Source: an uncultured Lewinella sp. (GTDB lineage: Bacteria > Bacteroidota > Bacteroidia > Chitinophagales > Saprospiraceae). Taken from it: 17,970 bases of DNA. Shown in pieces: positions 6,898-14,290 of this stretch. The position numbers and the translations under genes were made by a program. The first letter of the stretch is position 1, and every line of letters begins with the position of its first letter. The stretch is taken from assembly GCA_938021455.1 (NCBI GenBank), contig CALIGP010000222.1, forward strand, positions 1-17,970, read 5' to 3'. The notes under the pieces are model-generated. The model made no database searches. It had not been told where the DNA came from and saw only the letters and a program-made list of their open reading frames with translations.

Positions 6898-7323
6898 ATG
6901 CGTCAGATTGATGAGATTACCGCCATAATCGTAGACGAAATTTTCCAGACTTATAAAAAATATGGGCCTGGCCTATTTGAAAGAGTTTATGAAGCTGGAT
7001 TAGCTGGACGATTAGAGGCCAGAGGGTTGTCTGTTGAACGGCAAAAACAAATATGTATTACGGATGAGTTCATTACCAATGAGCCAGCCTTCTTTGCGGA
7101 CCTCTTAGTGGATGGCCGGGTCATTATTGAGTTGAAATCCGTTGAAAAACTCAATAAAACACACCATAAGCAATTGCAGACTTATCTCCGTCTGAGTGAA
7201 AATACCGTTGGAATACTCGTCAACTTTAATTGCACCTTTCTTAAAGACAACATTAAGAGAGTTGTATACCGCTATGATGATCGTCAGTTTAGACTGACCA
7301 GTTACAAAGAACTTCAAGAATAG
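6898..7323 (+). CDS. GxxExxY protein, PD-(D/E)XK nuclease superfamily
   Basis: A 141-residue protein with the family signature GLFERVYEAGL (G-x-x-E-x-x-Y) at about residues 24-34. A nuclease-like core follows: FFADLLVDGRVIIELKSVEKL, where Asp, Glu and Lys match the PD-(D/E)XK pattern, then THHKQLQTYLRLS and VGILVNFN. The family has a predicted nuclease fold with unproven activity. It has its own promoter (6826-6858) and ATG at 6898. Codon use is more AT-rich than that of its neighbours, and it is enclosed by inverted copies of a G/A-rich repeat. Both suggest acquisition as a separate module rather than membership in a neighbouring operon. Confidence 0.88.
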   Translation: MRQIDEITAIIVDEIFQTYKKYGPGLFERVYEAGLAGRLEARGLSVERQKQICITDEFITNEPAFFADLLVDGRVIIELKSVEKLNKTHHKQLQTYLRLSENTVGILVNFNCTFLKDNIKRVVYRYDDRQFRLTSYKELQE

Positions 7324-7329
7324 ATAAAG

Positions 7330-7394
7330 CTCTCCGCCTTTCTCCTATTCTCCGCGGCCTCCGCGATCAAAACCACCACAAGCCGCGAAGCGGT
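7330..7394. repeat. Inverted, diverged copy of the 74-bp G/A-rich repeat
   Basis: The plus strand here matches the minus strand of the 6626-6773 units: CTCC..TTTCTCC, TTCTCCGCG, CTCCGCG, CAAAA and finally CAAGCCGCGAAGCGG at 7379-7393. It fills the 73-nt gap between the stops of the convergent GxxExxY gene and hemD. Confidence 0.65.
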
Positions 7395-7396
7395 CA

Positions 7397-8044
7397 TCAA
7401 CCTAAAGAGTTCAACAACCTCACCACTGCTTCTTCATCCGGGCTGGCGGCAACAAGACAGTCAACGCCCCGGGCAGTCAACGCTGCAGCGGTACTGGGCC
7501 CGATGGCGATCACCCTTGCACCTGCGGTGAGCGCCTGATGATCCACAAAAGCGGAGACGTTCAGGGGGCTGGTAAAAATGTACACCTCCGCCGAAATGGG
7601 AGATTGTAGTGGCACGGCAATATTATCGTAGCAAATGTCGTCAAGTACCGTAATTAAGTCCGCTACTTGCGCTTGAACGGTCTTGCGCGACTGTCGCGCA
7701 CGGGGAAAAAAGACACGTTGCCCCCTGGCCAATTCCCCGAAGGCAACGGCGACCTCTTCGGGAGTGCCTGCCCCCACAAAATCCACCCGGCCAGCCAGCT
7801 TTTGTAATGTCTTTGCCGTACCCGGCCCCATAGCCGCCAGTTTCGCCATTGGTACACCGCCCGCCAAGCCAAAGTCTACCGCCCGCGAGCTGTAAAAGAA
7901 CCACCAATCTACTTGCTTGGGTGGAGAAAACGAAATGGGCTGAAAGTCAATCAGCGAAGTAGCCAATAAGGTATGTCCTCCGGCTACCGCCCAGGTGGAG
8001 AGCGGGCTTTGCCCGGAAAGATGTCGTGAGATAAAGACCGTCAT
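7397..8044 (-). CDS. hemD: Uroporphyrinogen-III synthase
   Basis: A 215-residue cytosolic protein with the two-lobed HemD pattern. The N-terminal half starts MTVFISRHLSGQSPLSTWA and reaches VDWWFFYSSRAVDFGL. The linker GPGTAKTL is followed by VDFVGAGTPEEVAVAF and FFPRARQSRKTV. The second lobe has AEVYIFTSPLNVSAFV, then VIAIGPSTAAALTARG and a final ASPDEEAVVRLLNSL. The S/T-x-x-A/N-V and GPSTA-type motifs are diagnostic, since overall identity in this family is low. The enzyme closes hydroxymethylbilane with inversion of ring D to give uroporphyrinogen III, the branch point to haem and cobalamin. The ATG at 8044 is preferred over an in-frame TTG at 8056. It is transcribed divergently from the ppiC operon; no other haem gene is visible. 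Confidence 0.87.
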   Translation of the reverse strand: MTVFISRHLSGQSPLSTWAVAGGHTLLATSLIDFQPISFSPPKQVDWWFFYSSRAVDFGLAGGVPMAKLAAMGPGTAKTLQKLAGRVDFVGAGTPEEVAVAFGELARGQRVFFPRARQSRKTVQAQVADLITVLDDICYDNIAVPLQSPISAEVYIFTSPLNVSAFVDHQALTAGARVIAIGPSTAAALTARGVDCLVAASPDEEAVVRLLNSLG

Positions 8045-8133
8045 ACCCACACACAACGATTTTGTGGGCCATTCGGTTACTCTATTAGAAATACGACCAA
8101 GTGGAACAACAATAAGCTCCCCTGAAAAATGGT

Positions 8134-8141
8134 TACTTTTG
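8134..8141 (+). promoter_or_regulatory. -7 promoter box of the ppiC-surA operon
   Basis: TACTTTTG fits TAnnTTTG exactly and places transcription start near 8147, about 36 nt before the ATG at 8183. This also argues against starting translation at the in-frame ATG at 8129, which would lie upstream of the transcription start. Confidence 0.55.
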
Positions 8142-8182
8142 CGCTCTCTTTCGGAGCTTTTTCGGATGAATCATACTACCAT

Positions 8183-10153
8183 ATGAATTACATAAAGCAC
8201 CTTCTCTTACCAGTGATCCTACTGGTTCTCACCGCTGGCCTACAGGCTCAGCAGGATACAGACGTTCTGTTTACCGTTGACGGTAAAGAAGTAACCGTCG
8301 GTGAATTTCGCTATATCTACACCAAAACAAATGGTGATGTGGCGGACTTCAGCGAGGAAAGCGTCATGGAATACCTCGACTTGTATCAACGATTCAAACT
8401 TAAGGTCGCCCGGGCCCGGGAAATGGGCCTGGACACTATTGTCTCTCTGCAGCGCGAGCTAGAAGGCTACCGCAAACAGCTGGCCGACAATTATCTGATC
8501 GACAAGCAGGTAACGGACAAGTTGATTACGGACCTTTACGAGCGACAGCAAACAGACATTGACTTCAGCCACATTCTCTTCCAGTTCAAGGGCAATCCAC
8601 TACCAGAAGACACCCTGGCCCTTTACAAGAAAGCTTTAGAGGTAAAGAAAGGCTTAAAAGCTGCTGGTTTTGCGGCCGCAGCCGGTCAGTACAGTGACGA
8701 CAAGTACAGCAAAACCCGTGGTGGCCGGATTGGCTTCGCCACCGCACCATTTCCCAGAGGGCTACACCACCTTGAAGCTGCTCTATACCAAGCTCCAAAC
8801 GGGGAAATTCTTGGCCCCATCCGTACGGATGCTGGCTATCACCTGGCCATTAAAGAAGGTAGCCGACCAGCCCGTGGTGAAATGGAAGTAGCGCACCTTA
8901 TGGCGCGTAAACCACAGGATGCTAAAGGCTCCGTTGTGGTTCCCACCAAGTTACAAAGCGCCAAGAAATTACTTGAGGACGGACAAGACTTTGGCAAAAT
9001 AGCGAAGATTTACAGTGAAGACAGTAAGACTAAAAATAACGAAGGCTACCTCGGGTTCTTTGGTATCAATCGTTATGAGCCTGCCTTTGAAAACGCGGCC
9101 TTTAGCCTGACGGAAGATGGACAGGTAACCGACATCATTGAAACCAGCGCCGGATTTCACATCATTAAGCGGATTTCCCGAAAGGGCAACCAACCGTTAA
9201 GTGACGTTCGGCCTCTTTTGGAGAAAAAAGTAAAGGCTGACGGTCGTTATGCCGACGCCAAAAAACAGATGCTACGCGATATCCGTAACTCCGCCAACAC
9301 GAAAGAAAATACGGCCGTTTTCGGACGCTACGCCGCTGCGCTAGTGGACTCCACTTTCCTCAACTACCGCTGGAAGCCCTCCCGGGTAGCTAAAGATGAA
9401 GCGGTTTTAGAAATGGATGAAGGTTATAAAGTCATGCTATCCTCTTTACAGGAGTACCTCCGGAAGAACAGCCGAAAGCGGGTCAGCCTGGCTCGCGGGG
9501 GTAATTCATTCACTGTCGCTAAGGCTATGTATGAAGAATGGATGGACATTGAACTGATGGCTTACGCTGAAAGCCGCCTGGAACGGGACTACCCGGAGTT
9601 TGCCGCTCTGATGCGGGAATATCGGGAAGGCATTTTACTCTTCGAGGCGACTAAGATCGAGGTCTGGGACAAAGCCAGCCAGGACACGACCGGGCTAAAG
9701 GCCTTCTTCGCCGAAAACGCCAACGATTACCAATGGGAGAAACGTGCCGTCGTTTCCCACTATGAGTTGAGAACGGCTTCAGACATTGATATCAACGAGC
9801 TATATGCTTATGCCGCTAAAAACGGCGTGGATAAAACATTAGACAAATTTGGCCGGGCCAATGTCGACGCCAGTACGGAAAAGTACGAGTTGGCTCGTTT
9901 AGCGGACCTACAGGTAACAAAGCCACAGGTAGGAGCCCAGTCCGTCATCAAGAACGATCTAAAGGCCGGGAAAGCTTCCTTTTACAAAGTGGAAGAGTTG
10001 ATGCCCGCCCGCAAGAAAGAATTAAAAGAAGCCCGTGGTTACGTGATTGCGGACTACCAAGACAAACTCGAACGCGAGTGGGTCGAAATGCTGCGTAAGC
10101 AGTTCCCCATCAAGGTCAACAAGAAAGTACTCTCTAAACTTATCAAGTCTTGA
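8183..10153 (+). CDS. Periplasmic PpiC/parvulin-type peptidyl-prolyl isomerase
   Basis: A 656-residue protein with a signal peptide (MNYIKHLLLPVILLVLTAGLQAQ). A SurA-like helical segment covers about residues 25-120. Two parvulin domains follow: residues 125-228 (DFSHILFQFKG, YSDDKYSKTRGGRIGF, ILGPIRTDAGYHL) and residues 234-334 (EVAHLMARK, YSEDSKTKNNEGYLGFF, ITETSAGFHIIK-like end). The remaining 320 residues are charged and helical, as in the long Bacteroidota PpiC proteins. It should isomerise X-Pro bonds or chaperone unfolded outer-membrane and T9SS clients in the periplasm. It is first of three co-directional genes; its TGA overlaps the TTG start of the next gene. The ATG at 8183 is chosen because it begins the signal peptide and lies below the promoter. 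Confidence 0.9.
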   Translation: MNYIKHLLLPVILLVLTAGLQAQQDTDVLFTVDGKEVTVGEFRYIYTKTNGDVADFSEESVMEYLDLYQRFKLKVARAREMGLDTIVSLQRELEGYRKQLADNYLIDKQVTDKLITDLYERQQTDIDFSHILFQFKGNPLPEDTLALYKKALEVKKGLKAAGFAAAAGQYSDDKYSKTRGGRIGFATAPFPRGLHHLEAALYQAPNGEILGPIRTDAGYHLAIKEGSRPARGEMEVAHLMARKPQDAKGSVVVPTKLQSAKKLLEDGQDFGKIAKIYSEDSKTKNNEGYLGFFGINRYEPAFENAAFSLTEDGQVTDIIETSAGFHIIKRISRKGNQPLSDVRPLLEKKVKADGRYADAKKQMLRDIRNSANTKENTAVFGRYAAALVDSTFLNYRWKPSRVAKDEAVLEMDEGYKVMLSSLQEYLRKNSRKRVSLARGGNSFTVAKAMYEEWMDIELMAYAESRLERDYPEFAALMREYREGILLFEATKIEVWDKASQDTTGLKAFFAENANDYQWEKRAVVSHYELRTASDIDINELYAYAAKNGVDKTLDKFGRANVDASTEKYELARLADLQVTKPQVGAQSVIKNDLKAGKASFYKVEELMPARKKELKEARGYVIADYQDKLEREWVEMLRKQFPIKVNKKVLSKLIKS

Positions 10154-11007
10154 GAATACCGACGTGGGTAGCTATACTTTGGCTGCCAATTCTGTTACTG
10201 ACGGCTTGTTCCGGAGAGGAATCGACGGGAGAAGACCGCGTGCTTGCCAGAGTACACCAGAAGGAGTTACTCCTTTCTGAACTGGAAGGCATGTTCCCGG
10301 CTAACGCAACTGCCGAAGACAGTACATTGATCATTCAGGCCTTCATCAACCGCTGGTCCCGAGATGCGGTATTGCAATGGGAAGCAGAACGCAACCTACC
10401 CGCTGATCTTAATATTGATCGGTTGGTCAGGGATTATCGTTCCAGCCTCGTTAGCAGCCACTATGAGCAAGTACTGGTAAGTCTCCGGCTTGATAGTGCC
10501 GTTAGCAGGGAACAGCTAGAGGCATATTATGAAGCAAACAAAGGGCAGTACCAGTTGGAACGCCCCATTGTTCGATGCTTGCTGATCCGGGTCCCCTACC
10601 CACTAGAGGATGAGGAAAGCCTGCAAACGCTGTGGAATAATGGTAAAATCACCGATACCATGGCCCTGGAAAACTACTGCGAGCGTTTCGCAGAGGTATC
10701 CTTGTTGCAGTCCGAAGCCTGGTATAGTCTGGATGACATCGCCGCTCAACTTCCTGATGGCACGTTGACAGCAAACAATGTGAACGCTAAACGAGAGTTT
10801 AGCCTGCAGGAAGGTGGTTTCCGGTATTACTTTCGCCTTCTGGAGGTAAAACCCCGACTGGAGATTGCCCCACTCAGTTACGTTGAGGATCAGGCTCGTA
10901 AGGTGATCCTCCACAACCGCAAGCGGGAATTGCTTGACGAAGCCCGCGAAGAGATTTTCGACCGTGAACTACGGCGCAACAATATTGAAACCTTTACCAA
11001 CCGGTAA
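10150..11007 (+). CDS. Lipoprotein with degenerate SurA/PpiC-like architecture
   Basis: A 285-residue protein. The N-terminus RIPTWVAILWLPILLLTAC is a lipoprotein signal with lipobox LTAC, so the mature protein is lipid-anchored at Cys20. Residues 28-110 (DRVLARVHQKELLLSELEGMF...) resemble the SurA N-terminal helical domain. The following part (YYEANKGQYQLERPIVRCLLIRV...) sits where a parvulin domain would begin but lacks its glycine-rich motifs, so isomerase activity is unlikely. Bacteroidota often place such a protein between a PpiC and SurA; it probably acts as a membrane-tethered partner chaperone. The start is TTG at 10150, overlapping the preceding TGA as TTGA. No ATG occurs until beyond the lipobox, so TTG is required. 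The stop lies 10 nt before the surA ATG. Confidence 0.82.
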   Translation: MRIPTWVAILWLPILLLTACSGEESTGEDRVLARVHQKELLLSELEGMFPANATAEDSTLIIQAFINRWSRDAVLQWEAERNLPADLNIDRLVRDYRSSLVSSHYEQVLVSLRLDSAVSREQLEAYYEANKGQYQLERPIVRCLLIRVPYPLEDEESLQTLWNNGKITDTMALENYCERFAEVSLLQSEAWYSLDDIAAQLPDGTLTANNVNAKREFSLQEGGFRYYFRLLEVKPRLEIAPLSYVEDQARKVILHNRKRELLDEAREEIFDRELRRNNIETFTNR

Positions 11008-11017
11008 AACCTCTACC

Positions 11018-12421
11018 ATGAAAACGATTTATTCCGTACTGGCCCTGTTTTTTATTCTGGCAACCTCTTCTCTGGCTGCCCAGAGTCAGCCCGCTGTCAT
11101 TGACCAGGTCATCGCCCGGGTTGGCGGAGAGTACGTTTTGCTCTCTCAACTCGAAGAGCAGTTTGCTCAAGCCGTAGGGCAAAGTAACACGCCACTTCCA
11201 CCAGAGGCCCGCTGCCAGATTCTTGATCAGATTTTGGTCGGCAAGCTATTGTTCAACAAGTCTAAATTGGATAGTATCGAGGTAAGTGACAGTGAAGTTG
11301 AAGGACAGCTCAACGCCCGGATTGACCGAATTCTCGGTTATATGGGAGGTAGCATCGAGCAATTCGAGGATTACTACGGCCAAAGTATCACGGCTACCAA
11401 GGAACAGTTCCGGGAAGACCTGCGAGAGCAAATCAGTGTAGAGCGGATGCGTGGTAGTGTCATCCAGGAAGTGAAAGTAACGCCAGCAGAGATCAAAGAT
11501 TTCTTTTCTAAGATCCCCAAAGACAGTCTTCCGTACTTCAACGCAGAAGTAGAAGTTGGTGAAATTGCCCTAAAACCAGAAGCGAATGAAGATACCCGAG
11601 AGCTAACCATAGCACGGCTCGAAGATATCCGGGAACGAATTACTGCTGGCACGCTAACCTTTGAAGAAGCGGCGCAAAAGTACAGCGAGGACGGTTCCGC
11701 ACGTGGAGGCGGAGACCTGGGCTGGACGAAGCGAGGCAAGTTCGTGCCTGAGTTCGAAGCCGCTGCCTACAACCTTGACCCGGGGGAGATGAGTGGCATC
11801 GTGAAGTCTGAGTTTGGCTACCACCTCATCAAGCTACAGGAACGCCGGGGAAATACCATTCGCGTATCTCACGTGCTGATGCGCCCTGAAGTCAAAGATG
11901 AAGATATTGAAAAAGCCTCTCAGTTTTTAGACAGTATTGCCAACCTGGTTCGGTTAGACTCACTCAGTTTCAGCTTTGCCGTTAAGCGTCATGGCACGGA
12001 TAAAGTGCAGAGCTACAACAACGATGGCCGGATGACAAACCCCACCAGTGGCAACACTTTCTTTGAAATTGGCGACCTTGATCCAGACGTTTACTTCACC
12101 ATCGATGAGATGGAAATTGGAGACGTAAGTGAGGTGATCGAATACAGCGATCCACGTGGAGAGAAGCTGCTCAGGGTTGTCCAACTTCAGTCACGCTCTT
12201 CCCCGCACCGGGCCTCTCTCGGCCAGGATTATGCGAAAATTCAGGAAGCGACCAAGCAGGCCAAGCAGCAACAATACTTGAGTGACTGGATTGAAGAGAC
12301 TATCGGAGCAACGTTCATTATGGTCGACAAACGCTACCAGGGCTGCCCCGCCGTAAAGAACTGGCTCAATGATAGCCGGAAGTTGACCGTGGGGGGTGCC
12401 CGGGCTTCTGCGGAGAAGTAG
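11018..12421 (+). CDS. surA: SurA-like periplasmic chaperone / peptidyl-prolyl isomerase
   Basis: A 467-residue protein with a signal peptide (MKTIYSVLALFFILATSSLAAQ). The SurA N-terminal domain follows at about residues 25-165 (IDQVIARVGGEYVLLSQLEEQF...QILDQILVGKLLFNKSKLDSIEVSDSEV). Parvulin domain 1 spans about 175-276 (YSEDGSARGGGDLGWTKRGKFVPEFEAAAYNLDPGEMSGIVKSEFGYHLIKL, all hallmark residues). A second, degenerate parvulin domain spans about 280-392 (IRVSHVLMRP... GDVSEVIE). It is expected to protect and fold outer-membrane beta-barrel proteins. The ATG at 11018 is chosen because it starts the signal peptide; an upstream in-frame start at 10934 lies inside the preceding gene. It is the last gene of the ppiC operon and is followed by a long inverted repeat. 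Confidence 0.9.
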   Translation: MKTIYSVLALFFILATSSLAAQSQPAVIDQVIARVGGEYVLLSQLEEQFAQAVGQSNTPLPPEARCQILDQILVGKLLFNKSKLDSIEVSDSEVEGQLNARIDRILGYMGGSIEQFEDYYGQSITATKEQFREDLREQISVERMRGSVIQEVKVTPAEIKDFFSKIPKDSLPYFNAEVEVGEIALKPEANEDTRELTIARLEDIRERITAGTLTFEEAAQKYSEDGSARGGGDLGWTKRGKFVPEFEAAAYNLDPGEMSGIVKSEFGYHLIKLQERRGNTIRVSHVLMRPEVKDEDIEKASQFLDSIANLVRLDSLSFSFAVKRHGTDKVQSYNNDGRMTNPTSGNTFFEIGDLDPDVYFTIDEMEIGDVSEVIEYSDPRGEKLLRVVQLQSRSSPHRASLGQDYAKIQEATKQAKQQQYLSDWIEETIGATFIMVDKRYQGCPAVKNWLNDSRKLTVGGARASAEK

Positions 12422-12426
12422 TTCGT

Positions 12427-12549
12427 TAGTATTTTAGTCTGTTGGTATTTTGGGCTGCCGCATATTGGAAATGGTTTCCTAATTTTTCAGGGTAAAGTCA
12501 TTTAATCGTGGCAGCCCAAAACACCAACGAACCAACAGACCAAAACACC
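12427..12549. terminator. Long inverted repeat after surA, probable terminator
   Basis: TGTTGGTATTTTGGGCTGCC (12440-12459) pairs with 12510-12529 with one mismatch and one G-T pair around a 50-nt loop. The left flank 12427-12446 (TAGTATTTTAGTCTGTTGGT) can also pair with 12531-12549. The arms therefore contain offset repeats of one another and allow alternative foldings. It is positioned to end the ppiC-surA transcript. Confidence 0.55.
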
Positions 12550-12634
12550 GATACGGCGCTGGCGCAGGATGCAATGATTGGTTTTAAACAAGCAGGGTGT
12601 ATGGTTCGTTATTACCCCACCAACTATCTAATGA

Positions 12635-13156
12635 ATGCCCACCGTTCCTGCTCCGTTACAAGTTTTACTTGACCATCCTTCTAAACACCTGGAGGGGACG
12701 GATATTCAGCTAGTCCTCCCCATCGGGCGGAGTCTGCTCAACGAGGTATTGGATGCCAGGCCAGCGGATACCCCCGTTCAGGAGCTCCTGCTGGACCCCG
12801 AGGCCAACAACCTGGTCAATCTCCATCTCGGCGTCAAAGCGCCAGTCCTCGGCAGCGTGCGCCGGAAGATCACCTTCCGGCCGAAGGGGTCCGTTTCTTT
12901 CCCCAACCAGCCTTGGCTTCATTTTGACATTACCGATGGTTTCAAGATGTTCGACAAGCCCATCATCAAGCTGATGCAGGGGCAGATCGCAGAGCGATTA
13001 CCCAAAGGCATAGAGCTTACCTCGGATCACCTCCGCCTCCACCTTCCCGCGCTGCTTACCTCAGCCGGCTACCAGGCATTGGTGCCGCTCATCAAAAACT
13101 TACGACTCACCAGTGAGGCGAATGTATTGATCTTACAACTCCATCTCAAAGCGTAG
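12635..13156 (+). CDS. Conserved hypothetical protein, possibly TULIP/DUF1439-like fold
   Basis: A 173-residue protein without signal peptide or membrane segment. It runs PLQVLLDHPSKHLEGTDIQLVLPIG, then RSLLNEVLDARP, NNLVNLHLGVKAPVLGS, a strand-rich middle (WLHFDITDGFKMFDKPIIKLMQ) and LPKGIELTSDHLRLHLPALL. I do not recognise a named family. The order of a helix after the first strand, amphipathic strands and a late LPKGIELxxxxLxLxLP strand resembles lipid-binding YceB-type proteins, but that is inference from pattern only. The ATG at 12635 follows a leader containing no Shine-Dalgarno. The next gene on the same strand (13358) begins with a similar LEGT motif. Confidence 0.7.
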   Translation: MPTVPAPLQVLLDHPSKHLEGTDIQLVLPIGRSLLNEVLDARPADTPVQELLLDPEANNLVNLHLGVKAPVLGSVRRKITFRPKGSVSFPNQPWLHFDITDGFKMFDKPIIKLMQGQIAERLPKGIELTSDHLRLHLPALLTSAGYQALVPLIKNLRLTSEANVLILQLHLKA

Positions 13157-13218
13157 AAGTTTTGAGTCGGGGTGATTAAAATGTAAGCGTTATTAGTCAT
13201 CAATGTTTTGGGGCCTTA

Positions 13219-13236
13219 TTTGGGCTAAAGCCCAAA
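13219..13236. repeat. REP-like palindrome TTTGGGC-TAAA-GCCCAAA
   Basis: A perfect 7-bp inverted repeat with a TAAA loop, followed at 13250-13262 by a second small palindrome (AGCTC-TTC-GAGCT). It lies in the 201-nt gap 13157-13357, in which no gene is seen. TAGTCATC at 13194-13201 just upstream is the same word found at the ends of the composite elements. Confidence 0.55.
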
Positions 13237-13357
13237 CCTGTGTTACAAAGCTCTTCGAGCTACTAAACCGGAAGCATTGGTTGAAAGTCCTACTATTTTA
13301 ATCCCTCTGGCTTTTGCCTTCCTTCATTAACCCATTCCTTCATTCTATCATTCACTT

Positions 13358-13651
13358 ATGCACCCCGTTCAAAAGCATCTCTTCGACACCAATTTCCGTG
13401 ATCTCTCCGGCACCAAACTGGAAGGAACCATCGCCCTCAGTGATGAGCTGATCAACCTCGGCATCCTCGACTTTTTGCAGCAACTGCAAAAGCCCGACAC
13501 GGATACTCCCAAGGCAAAAAGTGAGGCGCCCGCAGCCTCCTCCGCAATGCCTAATCCCGCTGACCTGCTGAAGATGGTCACCATCGAAGAAGTCAAGTAC
13601 CGCACGGAGGCAGGTAGGACGATGGTGGATATTAAGGCGGGGATAAAATAG
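13358..13651 (+). CDS. Small hypothetical protein
   Basis: A 97-residue protein beginning MHPVQKHLFDTNFRDLSGTKLEGTIALSDELINLGILDFLQQLQ. A low-complexity linker (KPDTDTPKAKSEAPAASSAMPNP) follows, and then a C-terminal strand pair (DLLKMVTIEEVKYRTEAGRTMVDIKAGIK). There is no signal peptide. The LEGT segment and the closing strand resemble the start and the NLVNLHLGVKAP strand of the 173-residue protein upstream, so it may be a shortened paralogue carrying a flexible linker. The family is not recognised. The ATG is preceded by a CT-rich leader; the gene lies 27 nt upstream of the DUF3703 gene, and the two may be co-transcribed. Confidence 0.7.
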   Translation: MHPVQKHLFDTNFRDLSGTKLEGTIALSDELINLGILDFLQQLQKPDTDTPKAKSEAPAASSAMPNPADLLKMVTIEEVKYRTEAGRTMVDIKAGIK

Positions 13652-13678
13652 AACCGTAATTCCTAAATCAGTCTCATT

Positions 13679-14053
13679 ATGAAGTTTCACACGGCAATAC
13701 CTGAGAAGTTAAAGCCATTCTACGATTCTGAGCTATTAGCCTATCAAACGGAGTACTCCAACGAGAACCTAACGAAAGCATGGCACCATTTAGAAAGAGC
13801 GCATATTATCGGACAGAAGTATCCGTATGCGCATACCTGTGTGCACTGGAAAATGCTTCAGTTTGGGATTAAGATAAAAAGCAGAAAAGAGGTGATCGGG
13901 CAAATCCCCCGATTACTGTTTGGGGGCGTAAAGTCTTTTGTCGGCAAGATTCCCGTTGGAAATCCCGGCGGTGCCAATGTGCCGCCATTGCGCCCTTTTC
14001 CGATAGAGCAAGAGTTACGAGAGATTTTCATCAACGCAGGTATTCATGATTAA
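13679..14053 (+). CDS. DUF3703 family protein
   Basis: A 124-residue cytosolic protein with the DUF3703 pattern. The sequence WHHLERAHIIGQKYPYAHTCVHWKMLQFGIKIKSRKEVIGQIPRLLFGGVKSFVGKIPVGNPGGANV holds the conserved LERAHxxGQ, H..H and GQ..RL, then the PxGNxGG segments. The C-terminus PFPIEQELREIF also matches. The conserved histidines hint at metal binding, but no biochemical role is known to me. Family members commonly sit beside metal-resistance genes; none is visible here. The ATG at 13679 fits the family length. The gene converges on the Hsp31-like gene with composite element B in between. Confidence 0.82.
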   Translation: MKFHTAIPEKLKPFYDSELLAYQTEYSNENLTKAWHHLERAHIIGQKYPYAHTCVHWKMLQFGIKIKSRKEVIGQIPRLLFGGVKSFVGKIPVGNPGGANVPPLRPFPIEQELREIFINAGIHD

Positions 14054-14093
14054 TGGGTTGGTTTCCCTTTATGAGTTAGCAAACAATGAACAT

Positions 14094-14241
14094 GCGTCAT
14101 CCCTAACTTTGGGTAACGCTTAGGGAGCTTTCTCTTGTAGATAAGCTGGGTAGTGGCACAAAAAAGCGATCAGCGTTCAGGCAAAACTGCTCTGAACGCT
14201 GATCGCTAAAAATCTTATCCGCTACTGCAAAACATAGTCAT
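14094..14241 (+). repeat. Composite intergenic repeat element, copy B
   Basis: It starts with GCGTCATCCC and TTTGGG at 14094-14113. The A-run-flanked hairpin is at 14165-14207, and it ends with AAAACATAGTCAT at 14229-14241, 16 nt after CGCTAAAAA exactly as in copy A. The hairpin loop (GCAAAACTGCT) is inverted relative to copies A and C. It lies between the convergent DUF3703 and Hsp31-like genes and fills most of that 237-nt gap. Confidence 0.75.
14165..14207. terminator. Heptamer-built hairpin of element B, probable bidirectional terminator
   Basis: A perfect 16-bp stem (14165-14180 with 14192-14207) closes an 11-nt loop. Each arm has two AGCNNNC heptamers, AGCGATC and AGCGTTC, plus AG. A-runs precede it and AAAAA follows, so each strand has a U-run after the stem. 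It is one heptamer shorter than elements A and C on both arms. Confidence 0.72.
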
Positions 14242-14290
14242 CTATACTAAAAATTAGGCTGACTCATGTTTGTTGCTTTACAAGCAGTTA

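Noticed and set aside
8129..8182. Earlier ATG for the ppiC gene at 8129
   Set aside because: It lies upstream of the TACTTTTG promoter box and would hide the signal peptide behind 18 extra residues.
13250..13262. AGCTC-TTC-GAGCT as a terminator
   Set aside because: The stem is only 5 bp and no T-run follows; it is mentioned only with the adjacent palindrome.
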